64,000 bases of DNA, from NCBI RefSeq assembly GCF_900109515.1, contig NZ_FOBD01000004.1, positions 124,001 through 188,000 of the forward strand, written 5' to 3'. Below the pieces are notes generated by a model that saw nothing but the letters and a program-made list of their open reading frames with translations, did not search any database and was not told the DNA's origin. The position numbers and the translations under genes are program-made. Source of the stretch: Paenibacillus sp. OK003. GTDB taxonomy: Bacteria; Bacillota; Bacilli; Paenibacillales; Paenibacillaceae. Positions 46,021 to 54,987 of the stretch are shown piece after piece (the first letter of the stretch is position 1; each line of letters opens with the position of its first letter).

Positions 46021-46092
46021 TTCTTTTTGAATTTTACATGCAGTTTCTCTGTGCATTTTTGTAGTGGTATAACTCTGTCTATGGAACAGAAT

Positions 46093-47463
46093 TTACATTA
46101 AGGCATCCAGAAAACGGGTTGCGATGCCGAAATAGATAAACAACGACAAAATATCATTCAGTGTTGTAATTAATGGGCCGGAGGCAACCGCAGGGTCTAC
46201 TTTGAACCGACTGAGCAGAAGCGGAATGCAAGTACCGGTCAGTGTTCCAATTACGAGGGTGAAAAAAAGAGATACGCCAATAATGGCTCCGAGCAGCCAG
46301 TCACCTTGCCAGAAATAAGCGATGACCGTAATCAGCAAGCCACATACAAGTCCAATCAGGGTGCCTACTTTAATCTCCCGGCCAATTAGCGCAAGCACTG
46401 TAGCCTTGTCCAGTTTACGTCCAATCAAGCCGCGCACAACGACAGCAAGGGATTGTGTACCCGTATTCCCCGTCATACCTGCTATCATGGGCATGAAGAA
46501 CGCCAGCGCCACAACCTGATTCAGCGTGTCCTCGAAAAAATCCACGATTCTGCCCGAGATCAATCCGATAAATAACAATAAAATCAACCAAGGAAGGCGA
46601 CGTCTGACGGCAACTAACGGTTTGGTATCAAAATCGATGTCTTTACTGCCGCCACCCATCTTGGCAATGTCTTCACTGGCTTCATCCATAATAATATCAA
46701 TGACATCATCCATTTGGATAACACCGCATAATCTGCGGTTCTCATCCACGACAGGCAAAGCCATAAACTCATAACGCTGCAATAGCTGTGCGGCTTCTTC
46801 CTGGTCCATATCGACAGTTGCATGGATGACACGCCGGGTCATCAGCTCTTCCACTTTGGTGTTATCATCTGCTTGAGCAAGGGATTGGTAACTCACAACT
46901 CCAACCAGTTTGCCTTCATCATCGGTAACATACAGATAACTGGTCGCAGGAATGTGCAGCGTAGCCTGAGATTCTCTCAGTGCCTCTTTTGCGGTTTCAT
47001 GCGATAACAGGGTACGGTAACGATCGGTCATGATTCGACCCGCCGTCTCCGGTGGATAGTTCAGCACGGAGCGGATGATCGAAGAGTGATCCAGATTCAT
47101 TGTAGATAGCAGTTCTTCTCTGCGTTTGAGGGGCAGATCATGCATGAAGCGAATCAGATCACTTTTGTCCATTTGCTGCATGACTTCGAGCGTGCGTTCC
47201 GGGCCTAACTGTTCGAATAGATGTACCTGTTCGTGAAGCGTGAGCGCTTCTGCCATGTCGGCGAGAACGTCAGGCTTGAATAAAAGCAAGAATCGTTTGG
47301 TCTCTTCTTCAGGGAACTTTTTGTATACGAGTGAAAGGTCGTAGGGATGCAACTCTTTGGCCCATTTATAAAATTCGGTCAGGTTCTGGGTTTGCACGAA
47401 TTGCACAAGGAGCTCCGTAATCTCTTCAACCGAAACATCTTTTTTGGGATGGGATCGATTCAT
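46093..47463 (-). CDS. mgtE: Magnesium transporter MgtE
   Basis: 456 residues. A cytoplasmic N-domain of helices (about 10-135), two CBS domains (about 140-265; MTDRYRTLLSHETAKEALRE and MTRRVIHATVDMDQEEAAQLL) and a five-segment membrane domain (about 285-455) follow the family plan. Signatures include PMIAGMTGNTGTQS in the pore. It imports Mg2+ and is gated by the N-domain. GAAAGGAGA lies before the ATG. Repeat copy B lies 17 bases upstream and fills the leader, so any promoter must lie inside or beyond it. I saw no M-box. Confidence 0.96.
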   Translation of the reverse strand: MNRSHPKKDVSVEEITELLVQFVQTQNLTEFYKWAKELHPYDLSLVYKKFPEEETKRFLLLFKPDVLADMAEALTLHEQVHLFEQLGPERTLEVMQQMDKSDLIRFMHDLPLKRREELLSTMNLDHSSIIRSVLNYPPETAGRIMTDRYRTLLSHETAKEALRESQATLHIPATSYLYVTDDEGKLVGVVSYQSLAQADDNTKVEELMTRRVIHATVDMDQEEAAQLLQRYEFMALPVVDENRRLCGVIQMDDVIDIIMDEASEDIAKMGGGSKDIDFDTKPLVAVRRRLPWLILLLFIGLISGRIVDFFEDTLNQVVALAFFMPMIAGMTGNTGTQSLAVVVRGLIGRKLDKATVLALIGREIKVGTLIGLVCGLLITVIAYFWQGDWLLGAIIGVSLFFTLVIGTLTGTCIPLLLSRFKVDPAVASGPLITTLNDILSLFIYFGIATRFLDALM

Positions 47464-47480
47464 ATGTAGTCTCCTTTCTA

Positions 47481-47704
47481 TATGGGTTCAACAAATGAAT
47501 ATTTACACTGGCACTCCGATGACAGAACAACCTTCCGATCGCTGTTATCCCCAGATTTTTTTGATTCCTTTCTGAAAAAGGGGAAATCCGGGGATAGCTT
47601 ATGCTTCCGATGTAGCTTTCTTTCAGAAAGCTTTCAGGCGAACGCTTCGCTTCTTCAGGTTATTTCTGTCCTCTCCGTTATTGTGTAAATGTTTGGTTGA
47701 ACAT
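47481..47704 (-). repeat. Dispersed structured repeat, copy B (before mgtE)
   Basis: On the minus strand it runs towards mgtE. The ends TATGTTCAACCAAACATTTACAC and its counterpart at 47481-47508 are imperfect inverted repeats. The 18-base block GGGGATAACAGCGATCGG lies at 47552-47535. AGCTTTC-TGAAA-GAAAGCT and GCGAAGCGTTCGC hairpins and a 12-bp outer stem TCCCCGGATTT/AAATCTGGGGA are present. The element ends 17 bases before the mgtE ATG, right before its ribosome binding site. Confidence 0.9.
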
Positions 47705-47859
47705 ATTTCAACTCCGTATTCTTAAACGAAATGGAATGAAAGTTAAACAACGACTAAGGGAAAAGGATATTGTAATCTTGCTAAAACATTCGATATGGGC
47801 TTACAAATGGATGCTGCCGGGATATACTTGATGTAGAAAACCCGATGAGGAGGAGACAT

Positions 47860-48564
47860 GTGGAATCGGTTGTAAGAACACAATTGTTATCTCTGGTCGA
47901 ACCGGAATATCAGAAATTCTCGGCTGCGCTCATTCCAAATATCACGAATCTGCTAGGTGTGAGACTGCCTGAAATACGCAAGATGGCGAAACAAATCGTC
48001 AAAGAGGACTGGCGCGCCTATCTGAAAACCGCTGATGATGATTATTTTGAAGAAGTGATGCTGCAAGCGATGGTTATCGGCCATGCCCAAGCGGATACTG
48101 AGGAACTTCTGCAGCATATCGCCTGGTTTGTTCCCAAAATAGATAACTGGTCGATATGCGACAGCTTCTGCGGTGGTTTGAAATATACAAAGACACATCT
48201 GGATGAGGTATGGCATTTCTTGCAGCCCTATCTGGTATCCAATCAGGAGTATGATATTCGCTTCGGGGTTGTGATGCTGTTGAACTTTTATATGGAAGAA
48301 AAATATATCAGCAGAGTGCTTGCTTCATTAGATACCATTCATCACGAAGGGTACTATGTGAAAATGGCAGTAGCCTGGGCAATTTCCATCGCTTATGTGA
48401 AACAGGCAGCAGCCACGATGCGTTATTTGCAGGACAACACCTTGGACGATTTTACGTATAATAAGGCTCTTCAGAAAATAATGGAGTCCTATCGTGTTGA
48501 TCCGGAGACGAAGCAGATCATCCGCAGCATGAAGCGAAAAGTGAAAAAAACGGTTCGTGTGTAG
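47860..48564 (+). CDS. AlkD-type DNA alkylation repair protein
   Basis: About 234 residues made of HEAT-like helical repeats. AlkD glycosylases remove positively charged alkylated bases such as 3-methyladenine and N7-alkylguanine. The catalytic Asp is conserved in NWSICDSFCGGL (about residue 98). Other family marks are RLPEIRKMAKQI and the VRFGVVMLLNFY-like block. GTG at 47860 follows AGGAGGAGA; the ATG at 47845 lies in that site. The ogt gene follows 63 bases later on the same strand, so the two form an alkylation-repair unit. Confidence 0.88.
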   Translation: MESVVRTQLLSLVEPEYQKFSAALIPNITNLLGVRLPEIRKMAKQIVKEDWRAYLKTADDDYFEEVMLQAMVIGHAQADTEELLQHIAWFVPKIDNWSICDSFCGGLKYTKTHLDEVWHFLQPYLVSNQEYDIRFGVVMLLNFYMEEKYISRVLASLDTIHHEGYYVKMAVAWAISIAYVKQAAATMRYLQDNTLDDFTYNKALQKIMESYRVDPETKQIIRSMKRKVKKTVRV

Positions 48565-48627
48565 TATGTGTGCATAACGAAAAAAAGAAACCAGATATAA
48601 ACCTACAGGAGAAAGGTCGATAAACGT

Positions 48628-49182
48628 ATGAGAAAGAGCATCATGTGGACCAAAATGGAATTAGACGGTCGTCCGTGGGTATTGCTTGCCACCGAAAAAG
48701 GGTTATGCCGGGTCATTATGCCCAATGAAACGCTGGAAGATTGGAGTAGCTGGATTGGACGAATTGCTCCTGGAGTGGAGCTCGAAGAGAATGAAGCAGC
48801 GTTGAAGCAGACAGGCATGATGGATTGGCTGCAATCCTATTTTGCTGGAAACAAAGTGGCTTTCACAGATGAGATCCCGCTCGATCTGATCGGAACGTCA
48901 TTCCAACAGCAAGTATGGACGGAGTTGGGGAATGTTCCTTATGGTGAGACAAGAACCTATGGCGACATTGCTGCTGCGGTGGGCAGACCTTCAGCGGTGC
49001 GAGCTGTTGGGGCAGCCAATGGAGCCAACCCCATTCCGGTACTGCTGCCGTGTCATCGCATTATCGGTGCCAATCGCAAGCTGACCGGTTTTCGCGGAGG
49101 ACTGGAGATGAAGCGAAGACTGCTGGACATTGAACAAATCGAAGGCGTGACCGATGACGGGCATGCGCGGTTTAATTTCTGA
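48628..49182 (+). CDS. ogt: Methylated-DNA-[protein]-cysteine S-methyltransferase
   Basis: Transfers methyl groups from O6-methylguanine to its own cysteine. The 184-residue protein has an N-terminal RNase H-like half and a C-terminal HTH half (QQQVWTELGNVPYGETRTYGD, RAVGAANGANPIPVLLPCHR, active-site Cys about residue 148, then IIG and TGFRGG). Length fits Ogt or a stand-alone AdaB. It is 63 bases after the AlkD-type gene. A strong terminator follows. Confidence 0.96.
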   Translation: MRKSIMWTKMELDGRPWVLLATEKGLCRVIMPNETLEDWSSWIGRIAPGVELEENEAALKQTGMMDWLQSYFAGNKVAFTDEIPLDLIGTSFQQQVWTELGNVPYGETRTYGDIAAAVGRPSAVRAVGAANGANPIPVLLPCHRIIGANRKLTGFRGGLEMKRRLLDIEQIEGVTDDGHARFNF

Positions 49183-49253
49183 TTATCATATTTTCATATA
49201 AAAAAGAAGCGGTTTGAACTATTAGCTAAGTGCTTCGCTCGGTTCTCAAATGT

Positions 49254-49280
49254 GCAGGCACTCCCTAGTGCCTGTTTTTT
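49254..49280 (+). terminator. Terminator after ogt
   Basis: A perfect 8-bp stem CAGGCACT (49255-49262) with AGTGCCTG (49267-49274), loop CCCT, then six T. Confidence 0.93.
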
Positions 49281-49758
49281 GCATTCTCTACGGTTAACGG
49301 TTAGAAGAATGGATGCTGAACGGAAATATCGCGGAAGTTTTCTTTTCCTTCTGAGTCACGACGCTACCGAATCTCCTACACCTTATTGTGAGCAATAGCG
49401 TGATATGCAAAAGCTAACGAACGTCAGGCGCTTTATTCCGGTAAAAACCAGCAGATTGATGCGGTAAGACTCACAAAGCAAGGGTATAAGCTGTCTATGG
49501 TTCATTACGATGATTGATCCGTGGAATTACGCTAAATAGGGTGTTCTGGATTCGTTAAAAAATAATGATTGTCTGAGAGCTGAGCTGTCACTGTAAATGG
49601 CTTAAACGATCCTAAGATGTACGCATATACCACATTTTGGGTTATGATGGACGTAGATTATTAGGAAGGCGAAGTCATGGTTCATTTATGAAATCGATGA
49701 TCAGTGGATCCGGACTGCTCAGGCATAACACCAAGGAAAGGGAAATGGAAGCGAAGAA
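49281..49758 (+). other. Gene-poor stretch with a possible frame remnant
   Basis: No intact gene. A short in-frame stretch near 49403-49516 reads YAKANERQALYSGKNQQIDA and then VRLTKQGYKLSMVHYDD before a stop, with no start codon. It reads like a protein end and may be a decayed gene. A 27-base segment at 49630-49656 recurs exactly at 51872-51898 and contains TATGAT; it may be a promoter for the DUF1361 gene. Confidence 0.4.
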
Positions 49759-50460
49759 ATGAACAATCATAAAAATACATTTTATTTAAAATTGAGTAGT
49801 GTTTTAATCGTTGCTACCATAGGCTGTCTGCTAGTTGCTTTCTACTTGCGTACCAAATCAAACACAAACGTGTATCAATTTTTGACGTGGGACATTTTCT
49901 TGGCATGGGTTCCATTCATCATTTCATCAACGATTAGTTATGTAAGCAATAGGAAACTTACAAGAACGAGCATCGCACTAGTCGGGGTAATGTGTGCAGG
50001 CTGGTTGTTATTTCTACCGAATTCGGCATATCTTTTCACAGAAATTTTGCATGCATTCAGATACTTTGATCCTCAAGGGCAAACTAAATTCTGGGTTAAT
50101 ATTGATTTTTGGTATAACCTCACCCTAACGTTTGTCGTAGCTATACTGGGTTTAGTTCTGTCCATTTGCTCGATACATCAAATCCACAGATTGTTAAATA
50201 AACGATTAAACCCATTTAGCAGTATGGTAATTGTAGGCGTTATTTTACTCCTGAGCAGTCTAGGGGTATACATCGGGAGATTTAATCGGTGGAATAGTTG
50301 GGATATCTTGAAGCAGCCTGGCCTTATTTTGAAGGATATCATGACTGATTTAAGTGCAGGCAACAGCATTCTGGTTGAGTTTGTGGCTTTGGTATTTGTG
50401 ATTCAGGCTTTGGGATATATCTCACTTCGTATACTAACGGGGAAGTCCAATAATATCTAG
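49759..50460 (+). CDS. DUF1361 family membrane protein
   Basis: 233 residues with seven or eight hydrophobic segments. The family pattern LPNSAYLFTEILH (about residue 90) and GRFNRWNSWDIL (about 175) are typical of DUF1361. The role is unknown. GGAAGCGAAG lies before the ATG. The gene is AT-rich relative to its neighbours. A copy of a repeated putative promoter segment lies about 100 bases upstream. Confidence 0.82.
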   Translation: MNNHKNTFYLKLSSVLIVATIGCLLVAFYLRTKSNTNVYQFLTWDIFLAWVPFIISSTISYVSNRKLTRTSIALVGVMCAGWLLFLPNSAYLFTEILHAFRYFDPQGQTKFWVNIDFWYNLTLTFVVAILGLVLSICSIHQIHRLLNKRLNPFSSMVIVGVILLLSSLGVYIGRFNRWNSWDILKQPGLILKDIMTDLSAGNSILVEFVALVFVIQALGYISLRILTGKSNNI

Positions 50461-50583
50461 ACGATAATCGTATGGAACACCAACGTTTTAACTATTTTTG
50501 CTGAATGAAGTCCTATGGTACCATTGACCACAGATGAATCGGTACTCGATGCTCGATAGACCGAGTGGAAAGAGGGAGTGACT

Positions 50584-51807
50584 ATGTTGAAGCAGGAATA
50601 CTGGTTAACCAACGTATCATTGGAGCAAAGTTATGTAATGGAAGACGGGCAGGTAACGGGCACCCGGACAAGCCTTGGTCATCTGCGGATTGAAGATGGA
50701 GTCATTGCAGCCATCGTGGATGGGGATACGGACTTAACAAGTGAGTTGCCACAGGTTGATGGTAAAGGACTGCTGCTGCTGCCTTCGTTCGAGGAAGGCC
50801 ATATTCATTTGGATAAAACGTATTACGACGGACCATGGAAAGCGGTTCGACGCATCTCCAGCATTTTCGAACGGATCGAAGAAGAGAAAGTGTTGCTGCC
50901 CAAGCTATTACCCGATGCAAAGCGTCAGGCGGAGAGCATTCTGAGCCTGATTCAGGGATACGGTTCCACCCATGTGCGCAGTCATTGCAATATTGAACCA
51001 GTCAGCGGGTTGAGACGGCTGGAAGCGACAAAGCAGGCATTGGAGACATTTTCGGGCAAAATATCCTCTGAAATCGTCGCTTTCCCGCAGCATGGACTTC
51101 TCCGCTCTAATTCGGTTGAACTCATGCGTCAAGCCATGGCGGAAGGGGCTACTCATGTAGGTGGACTTGATCCTCACACTGTGGACGAGCATATTGAGAA
51201 ATCGCTAAATGCAATGGTCGAACTGGCTGTTCAGTATCAGGCAGGCATCGATATTCATTTGCATGATTCGGGAGAACCGGGTAAACAAACGCTGCTGCGA
51301 TTGGCTGATTTGACCGAAGAAGCGGGACTTCAGGGCAAAGTTACCGTAAGCCATGCGTTCTGGTTCGCCCGTGCGGAACAGCAGGAAACGGAAGATATGG
51401 CCCAGCGAATGGCCTCCCTTGGTATGAGCGTTGCTTCGACCGTGCCTATCGGTAAAATGATGATGCCCCTTCCGATGCTCCATCGAAATGGGGTGAACGT
51501 GAAGCTGGCGACAGATAGCTTGACGGATCATTGGTCTCCGTTTGGCAATGGAGATCAACTGGAGAAAGCGGGACGTTTCGCCGAACTGTACGGGTTTAAC
51601 GATGAGCTGTCCTTGTCTCAGTCGCTGGCCTTTGTCACAGGTGGGATGACAACGCTAGATTCTAAGGGACAACAGGTGTGGCCGAAGGTAGGGGACACGG
51701 CTAGCTTTATATTAGTTCACGCAAGTTGTTCTGCGGAAGCTGTTGCCAGAAGATCTGCACGACAGGCGGTATGGTACAGAGGGCAGTTGGTGAGCGGATC
51801 TTTGTAG
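50584..51807 (+). CDS. Amidohydrolase, cytosine-deaminase-like
   Basis: 407 residues. The metal-binding HxH motif is GHIHLDKTYYDG (about residue 72), followed by THVRSHCNIEP, DIHLHDSGEPGKQTLL (about 222, with a metal-site His), VSHAFWF (about 255) and the conserved Asp in LATDSLTDHWSPFGNGDQ (about 305). This resembles cytosine deaminase and related deaminases in the amidohydrolase superfamily, but the substrate cannot be fixed. AGAGGGAG lies before the ATG at 50584. Upstream gap 50461-50583 is short. Confidence 0.85.
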   Translation: MLKQEYWLTNVSLEQSYVMEDGQVTGTRTSLGHLRIEDGVIAAIVDGDTDLTSELPQVDGKGLLLLPSFEEGHIHLDKTYYDGPWKAVRRISSIFERIEEEKVLLPKLLPDAKRQAESILSLIQGYGSTHVRSHCNIEPVSGLRRLEATKQALETFSGKISSEIVAFPQHGLLRSNSVELMRQAMAEGATHVGGLDPHTVDEHIEKSLNAMVELAVQYQAGIDIHLHDSGEPGKQTLLRLADLTEEAGLQGKVTVSHAFWFARAEQQETEDMAQRMASLGMSVASTVPIGKMMMPLPMLHRNGVNVKLATDSLTDHWSPFGNGDQLEKAGRFAELYGFNDELSLSQSLAFVTGGMTTLDSKGQQVWPKVGDTASFILVHASCSAEAVARRSARQAVWYRGQLVSGSL

Positions 51808-51863
51808 GTCATAGGGACATGGTACCGACATATGAAACCACGAATATTCGTGGTTTTTTGTGT

Positions 51864-51898
51864 TGCGTATTCCACATTTTGGGTTATGATGGACGTAG
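51864..51898 (+). promoter_or_regulatory. Possible promoter in the duplicated segment before the acetyltransferase
   Basis: TTGCGT (51864-51869), 16 bases, TATGAT (51886-51891). The segment 51872-51898 repeats exactly at 49630-49656, where TATGAT recurs. A shared promoter is the simplest use. Confidence 0.5.
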
Positions 51899-51919
51899 TT
51901 TATGGGAGGAGCAATGACA

Positions 51920-52324
51920 ATGAAGATTATACATGCTGATGAAACCGATTACAGTTATATTCTTGAACGAGATCGACATATCCATCCTTCGCTTGTGGAG
52001 ACAAAGATCAAAGAGAACGAAATTCTGATGATATGGGAGCAAGAATCAAGAATTGGATGGATGAGGTACGGGTATTTTTGGGATAACATTCCTTTCATGA
52101 ATATGATCTGGATCGACGAGCCCTATCGGAGTGGAGGGATTGGCAGAGCCGTCGTGCAGCACTGGGAGCACCTGATGAAGCAAAAAGGGTTTGATACGGT
52201 GATGACTTCTACACAGTCAGATGAACATGCACAACACTTTTATAGAAAGTTGGGGTATGTTGATGCAGGCTCTCTATTGTTGGACACGCAGCCTTTGGAG
52301 ATTATTTTGATCAAAAAAATCTAG
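51920..52324 (+). CDS. GNAT-family acetyltransferase
   Basis: 134 residues of the GNAT fold, acetyl-CoA dependent. The acetyl-CoA loop is EPYRSGGIGRAVVQH (about residue 72), followed by a strand and HFYRKLGY near the end. GGGAGGAG lies 8 bases before the ATG at 51920; ATG at 51914 is too close. It is first of three GNAT genes in a row, spacing 27 and 13 bases. The substrate is unknown. Confidence 0.88.
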   Translation: MKIIHADETDYSYILERDRHIHPSLVETKIKENEILMIWEQESRIGWMRYGYFWDNIPFMNMIWIDEPYRSGGIGRAVVQHWEHLMKQKGFDTVMTSTQSDEHAQHFYRKLGYVDAGSLLLDTQPLEIILIKKI

Positions 52325-52351
52325 CTGTTTAATTCAAGGGGAGATATGAGC

Positions 52352-52807
52352 ATGAATGGAAGGCAATTAACACTACAACCTATAACCAAGGGAAACGAAT
52401 TAGCGTGCATTCAGCTTCAACTGCGCGAAGATCAACTGAATTTGGTAGCAAGCAATGCAGATTCCTTAATACATGCGACGAAGGAGATCACCTCGAAGCC
52501 ATATGGAATTTTTGCAGAGGACCGCATGGTAGGCTTTATTTTATTTGATAATGAGATGTATAATGATGGATATTATTGGATACTTCGATTCATGATCGAT
52601 GAGAAATACCAGGGGAAAGGATACGCCAAACTGGCGATCAAGGAAGTCATTCATAAGTTAAAAGAGAGATCCGATTGCAAGCAAATTAGGGTATCTCATG
52701 TGCCGCATAACATGGTGGCAAACGCTTTATATAAGAAATCCGGGTTTCAGGAGACGGGTGAATTCGAGGACAATGGTGACATCATATTAAGTTATTATAT
52801 AAGCTGA
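52352..52807 (+). CDS. GNAT-family acetyltransferase, SpeG/BltD-like
   Basis: 151 residues. The acetyl-CoA loop is DEKYQGKGYAKLAIKE (about residue 90); YYWILRFMIDEKYQGKGYA and NALYKKSGFQETGEF resemble the spermidine or polyamine acetyltransferases of the BltD/PaiA group. That is a family impression only. AAGGGGAG lies before the ATG at 52352. It is second of three GNAT genes. Confidence 0.87.
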   Translation: MNGRQLTLQPITKGNELACIQLQLREDQLNLVASNADSLIHATKEITSKPYGIFAEDRMVGFILFDNEMYNDGYYWILRFMIDEKYQGKGYAKLAIKEVIHKLKERSDCKQIRVSHVPHNMVANALYKKSGFQETGEFEDNGDIILSYYIS

Positions 52808-52820
52808 GGAGTGGAACCTG

Positions 52821-53249
52821 ATGATCAGAGAGGCCGAAGCAAGGGATGTCGAGGTTATTGAAAGGCTGTACAAAGAATTATTACCGAACAATCTGAATAC
52901 GAAGGTACTGGCGGAGCGGATTGAAGAAGTAAGGAATAATCCCAACAGTTTCTTATTTGTTTACGAAGTCGGTGATCAGGTTATTGGGACTGCTCATTTA
53001 CATATTTGTCTGGATGCTTTAGTGGAAAATAGACCGTTTGGCGTGGTGGAGCGGGTTATCATTACCGAGCAAGTGCAGAGCAAGGGATATGGATCTGAGC
53101 TTATGAAGTATATAGAGGATGTATGCATACAGAAAAATTGTATAAAAGTGTTTCTTACCAGCGGTTCATCCAGATCCGAGGCACATAGCTTTTACACGAA
53201 GTTAGGATACGATGGGGAATCCAGCAAGGCTTTTAAGAAATATGTATAA
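52821..53249 (+). CDS. GNAT-family acetyltransferase
   Basis: 142 residues. The acetyl-CoA loop is TEQVQSKGYGSELMKYI (about residue 80). The C-terminal SSRSEAHSFYTKLGYDG fits the usual last helix and strand. GAGGAGTGGA lies before the ATG. It is last of three GNAT genes that together form a probable transcript. No substrate can be assigned. Confidence 0.88.
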   Translation: MIREAEARDVEVIERLYKELLPNNLNTKVLAERIEEVRNNPNSFLFVYEVGDQVIGTAHLHICLDALVENRPFGVVERVIITEQVQSKGYGSELMKYIEDVCIQKNCIKVFLTSGSSRSEAHSFYTKLGYDGESSKAFKKYV

Positions 53250-53358
53250 AACGAGTTCAAGCTTCAGCTTGATTGTATATTCGTTCCAAGTGTTACGTAG
53301 GGGTATTGAGCCATATTGAAGGGATTTTAAGACGTTCACTACAAGCAGGAGGCAAGAG

Positions 53359-53822
53359 ATGCACGCTTTAACCAAAGAAACAACAGATACATTATTGGAA
53401 GCGATGGACACGTACAAAAGTATTGCACAAGAACTGATCGACAAATTGATTTCGGAAACCAGCCAGGCTGAAAAGGAAGAGATCATCAATGGAGCGTACT
53501 ACTACTTGCTTTCCAATGAAGAAGTATTAAATGGTGAAGAACTTCTGAGTGGAGAATGGCATTTCGATGTTCATGGAGAGCATTGCATGTTCGAGAATGC
53601 AGAAACAGGGCAAACGTTGGAGGTTTCTCTTGGCAGTAAAGAGGATGTGGGAAACATGGACCCTTATTTTTTTATAACTATTTGAAATCCACTGCAAATT
53701 ATGAACACCTGATTGCCTATTTCGAAAATCCCTTTGGGGATATGTTGGATTTTTTCGAAAGGTTGGCAGCCCAGAATGTGCTGATTCATGTTCATGGTGT
53801 TGAATATAGAAAGCTTCTTTAA
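53359..53822 (+). pseudogene. Frameshifted hypothetical gene (break in a T7 run)
   Basis: The frame from ATG 53359 (AGGAGGCAAGAG before it) stops at 53683-53685 after about 108 residues ending MDPYFFITI. A T7 run lies at 53667-53673. Adding one T continues the frame as YNYLKSTANYEHLIAYFENP, then DFFERLAAQNVLIHVHGVEY, to a stop at 53820-53822, giving about 154 residues with a natural-looking end. This may be a sequencing error, a real mutation, phase variation or programmed slippage. The family is not recognised; the protein is acidic. Confidence 0.75.
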
Positions 53823-53907
53823 CTGCGTACAGCAGTATCCCGTTCATTCAAATTGGGAATGCGTTAGAAGAGAAGAACGGGATTATTCGTTACTACATAA
53901 AGAAAGA

Positions 53908-54810
53908 TTAGCGTTGTACGCGTATGACAATATCTTGGTCATGATTGCCGAACCCGGAACCATAGAGTGTTAATCCCCCGACGTTGGCCCCCTCCTCGTC
54001 AACCGTGAAACGAAGCGTCCAAAATGGCTGCTCCAGTTGGATATCCTCGATCGTCACGTCTGACATCCGCTCTCCATCCATATACGTACCCGAGCTATCA
54101 ACACGAATTGTCTTTAATAATCCATATTGATTCACATTACGATGCCACCATGTTGGTGTATATTTGCCTCGGGCAGCTCTTCCGAAGTCAGCGGGGCTTG
54201 TCCACGTTCCAAGCGAAATGCCGTTAAACGTAAATTGGATATCCGATGGCCAATGATCTCTTAAACCCGGGGCTTCAGAAGCCAGTTCCACTGAAATCTC
54301 AATGGAGTTAGCAGTCTCGTCAGGAAGCATATAGTTAGGTGTTTTGTATTCGACATAACCTCTTCCGAACCAGAGGATGGCAGCGTGAACCCGCTCAGGA
54401 TCAAGAAAGTAGCGTGGGTCGTCCCAGACTCCAATTTCTTTCTCGTGCGTCCCAAGACCACAGGTAGGATGAACTTCAAACGCAGTATAGTGCCCCACTG
54501 AAATAGTCTGTTCTCTAATTCTTGCTGTCCGACTGGCGGAGGGCAGTTCGATCTCGATGTGATTTTGTTTGAGGAAACATAATTTGTGCGTGCCTCCATT
54601 CAGGCGTATCCTACGGCTATCGATCAGTCCAGCTTGCTCAAGCTTGCGTATATGCATCGTGACGATGGAGGGGCTAAGTTCTAACGCAGCCGCAATATCC
54701 TTCACATTCATTTCGCTATCTGCAATCAAATCCATGATTCTCCATCTAACCTCGCTTGCCAGCGCTTCGTATAACGGTATAAATTTTGGATCTCCGTTCG
54801 CTTTGATCAT
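53908..54810 (-). CDS. ArsR-type HTH regulator with long C-terminal domain
   Basis: 300 residues. The N-terminal winged helix (about 10-75; SEVRWRIMDLIADSEMNVKD, ELSPSIVTMHIRKLEQAGLI) is an ArsR-type HTH. About 220 C-terminal residues form a beta-rich domain (RGYVEYKTPNYMLPD, WPSDIQFTFNGISLGTW, VGGLTLYGSGFGN) of a type seen in ArsR-family regulators of sugar enzymes. AGGAGATGG lies before the ATG at 54810. It is divergent from the GH43 gene and probably regulates it. Confidence 0.85.
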   Translation of the reverse strand: MIKANGDPKFIPLYEALASEVRWRIMDLIADSEMNVKDIAAALELSPSIVTMHIRKLEQAGLIDSRRIRLNGGTHKLCFLKQNHIEIELPSASRTARIREQTISVGHYTAFEVHPTCGLGTHEKEIGVWDDPRYFLDPERVHAAILWFGRGYVEYKTPNYMLPDETANSIEISVELASEAPGLRDHWPSDIQFTFNGISLGTWTSPADFGRAARGKYTPTWWHRNVNQYGLLKTIRVDSSGTYMDGERMSDVTIEDIQLEQPFWTLRFTVDEEGANVGGLTLYGSGFGNHDQDIVIRVQR

Positions 54811-54853
54811 CCTTAACCATCTCCTAACCCGATCTATTGAAATCATATATATA

Positions 54854-54871
54854 TTAATTTAATGAAATTAA
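54854..54871. promoter_or_regulatory. Inverted repeat, possible operator between the ArsR-type gene and GH43
   Basis: TTAATTT-AATG-AAATTAA, a perfect 7-bp inverted repeat in an AT-rich tract, lies in the intergenic gap of the divergent pair. It is a reasonable operator candidate for the ArsR-type regulator. Confidence 0.45.
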
Positions 54872-54987
54872 CTTGACCCTTCAACTCTAACGCATTGAAA
54901 GAATGATTGCGATAGTGTTTAATTTTTTTATCTGCTCATGAAGTTGGATTCTTAAATATATGAATTAGAGAAAAAGAGGTGCCTCAA

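Noticed and set aside
45924..46040. A short frame after gguB beginning MCTMESLLEKLNENE
   Set aside because: It lacks a ribosome binding site and crosses the operon terminator, so it is probably chance.
47464..47859. An M-box magnesium riboswitch before mgtE
   Set aside because: No M-box consensus could be seen; the leader is filled by the dispersed repeat.
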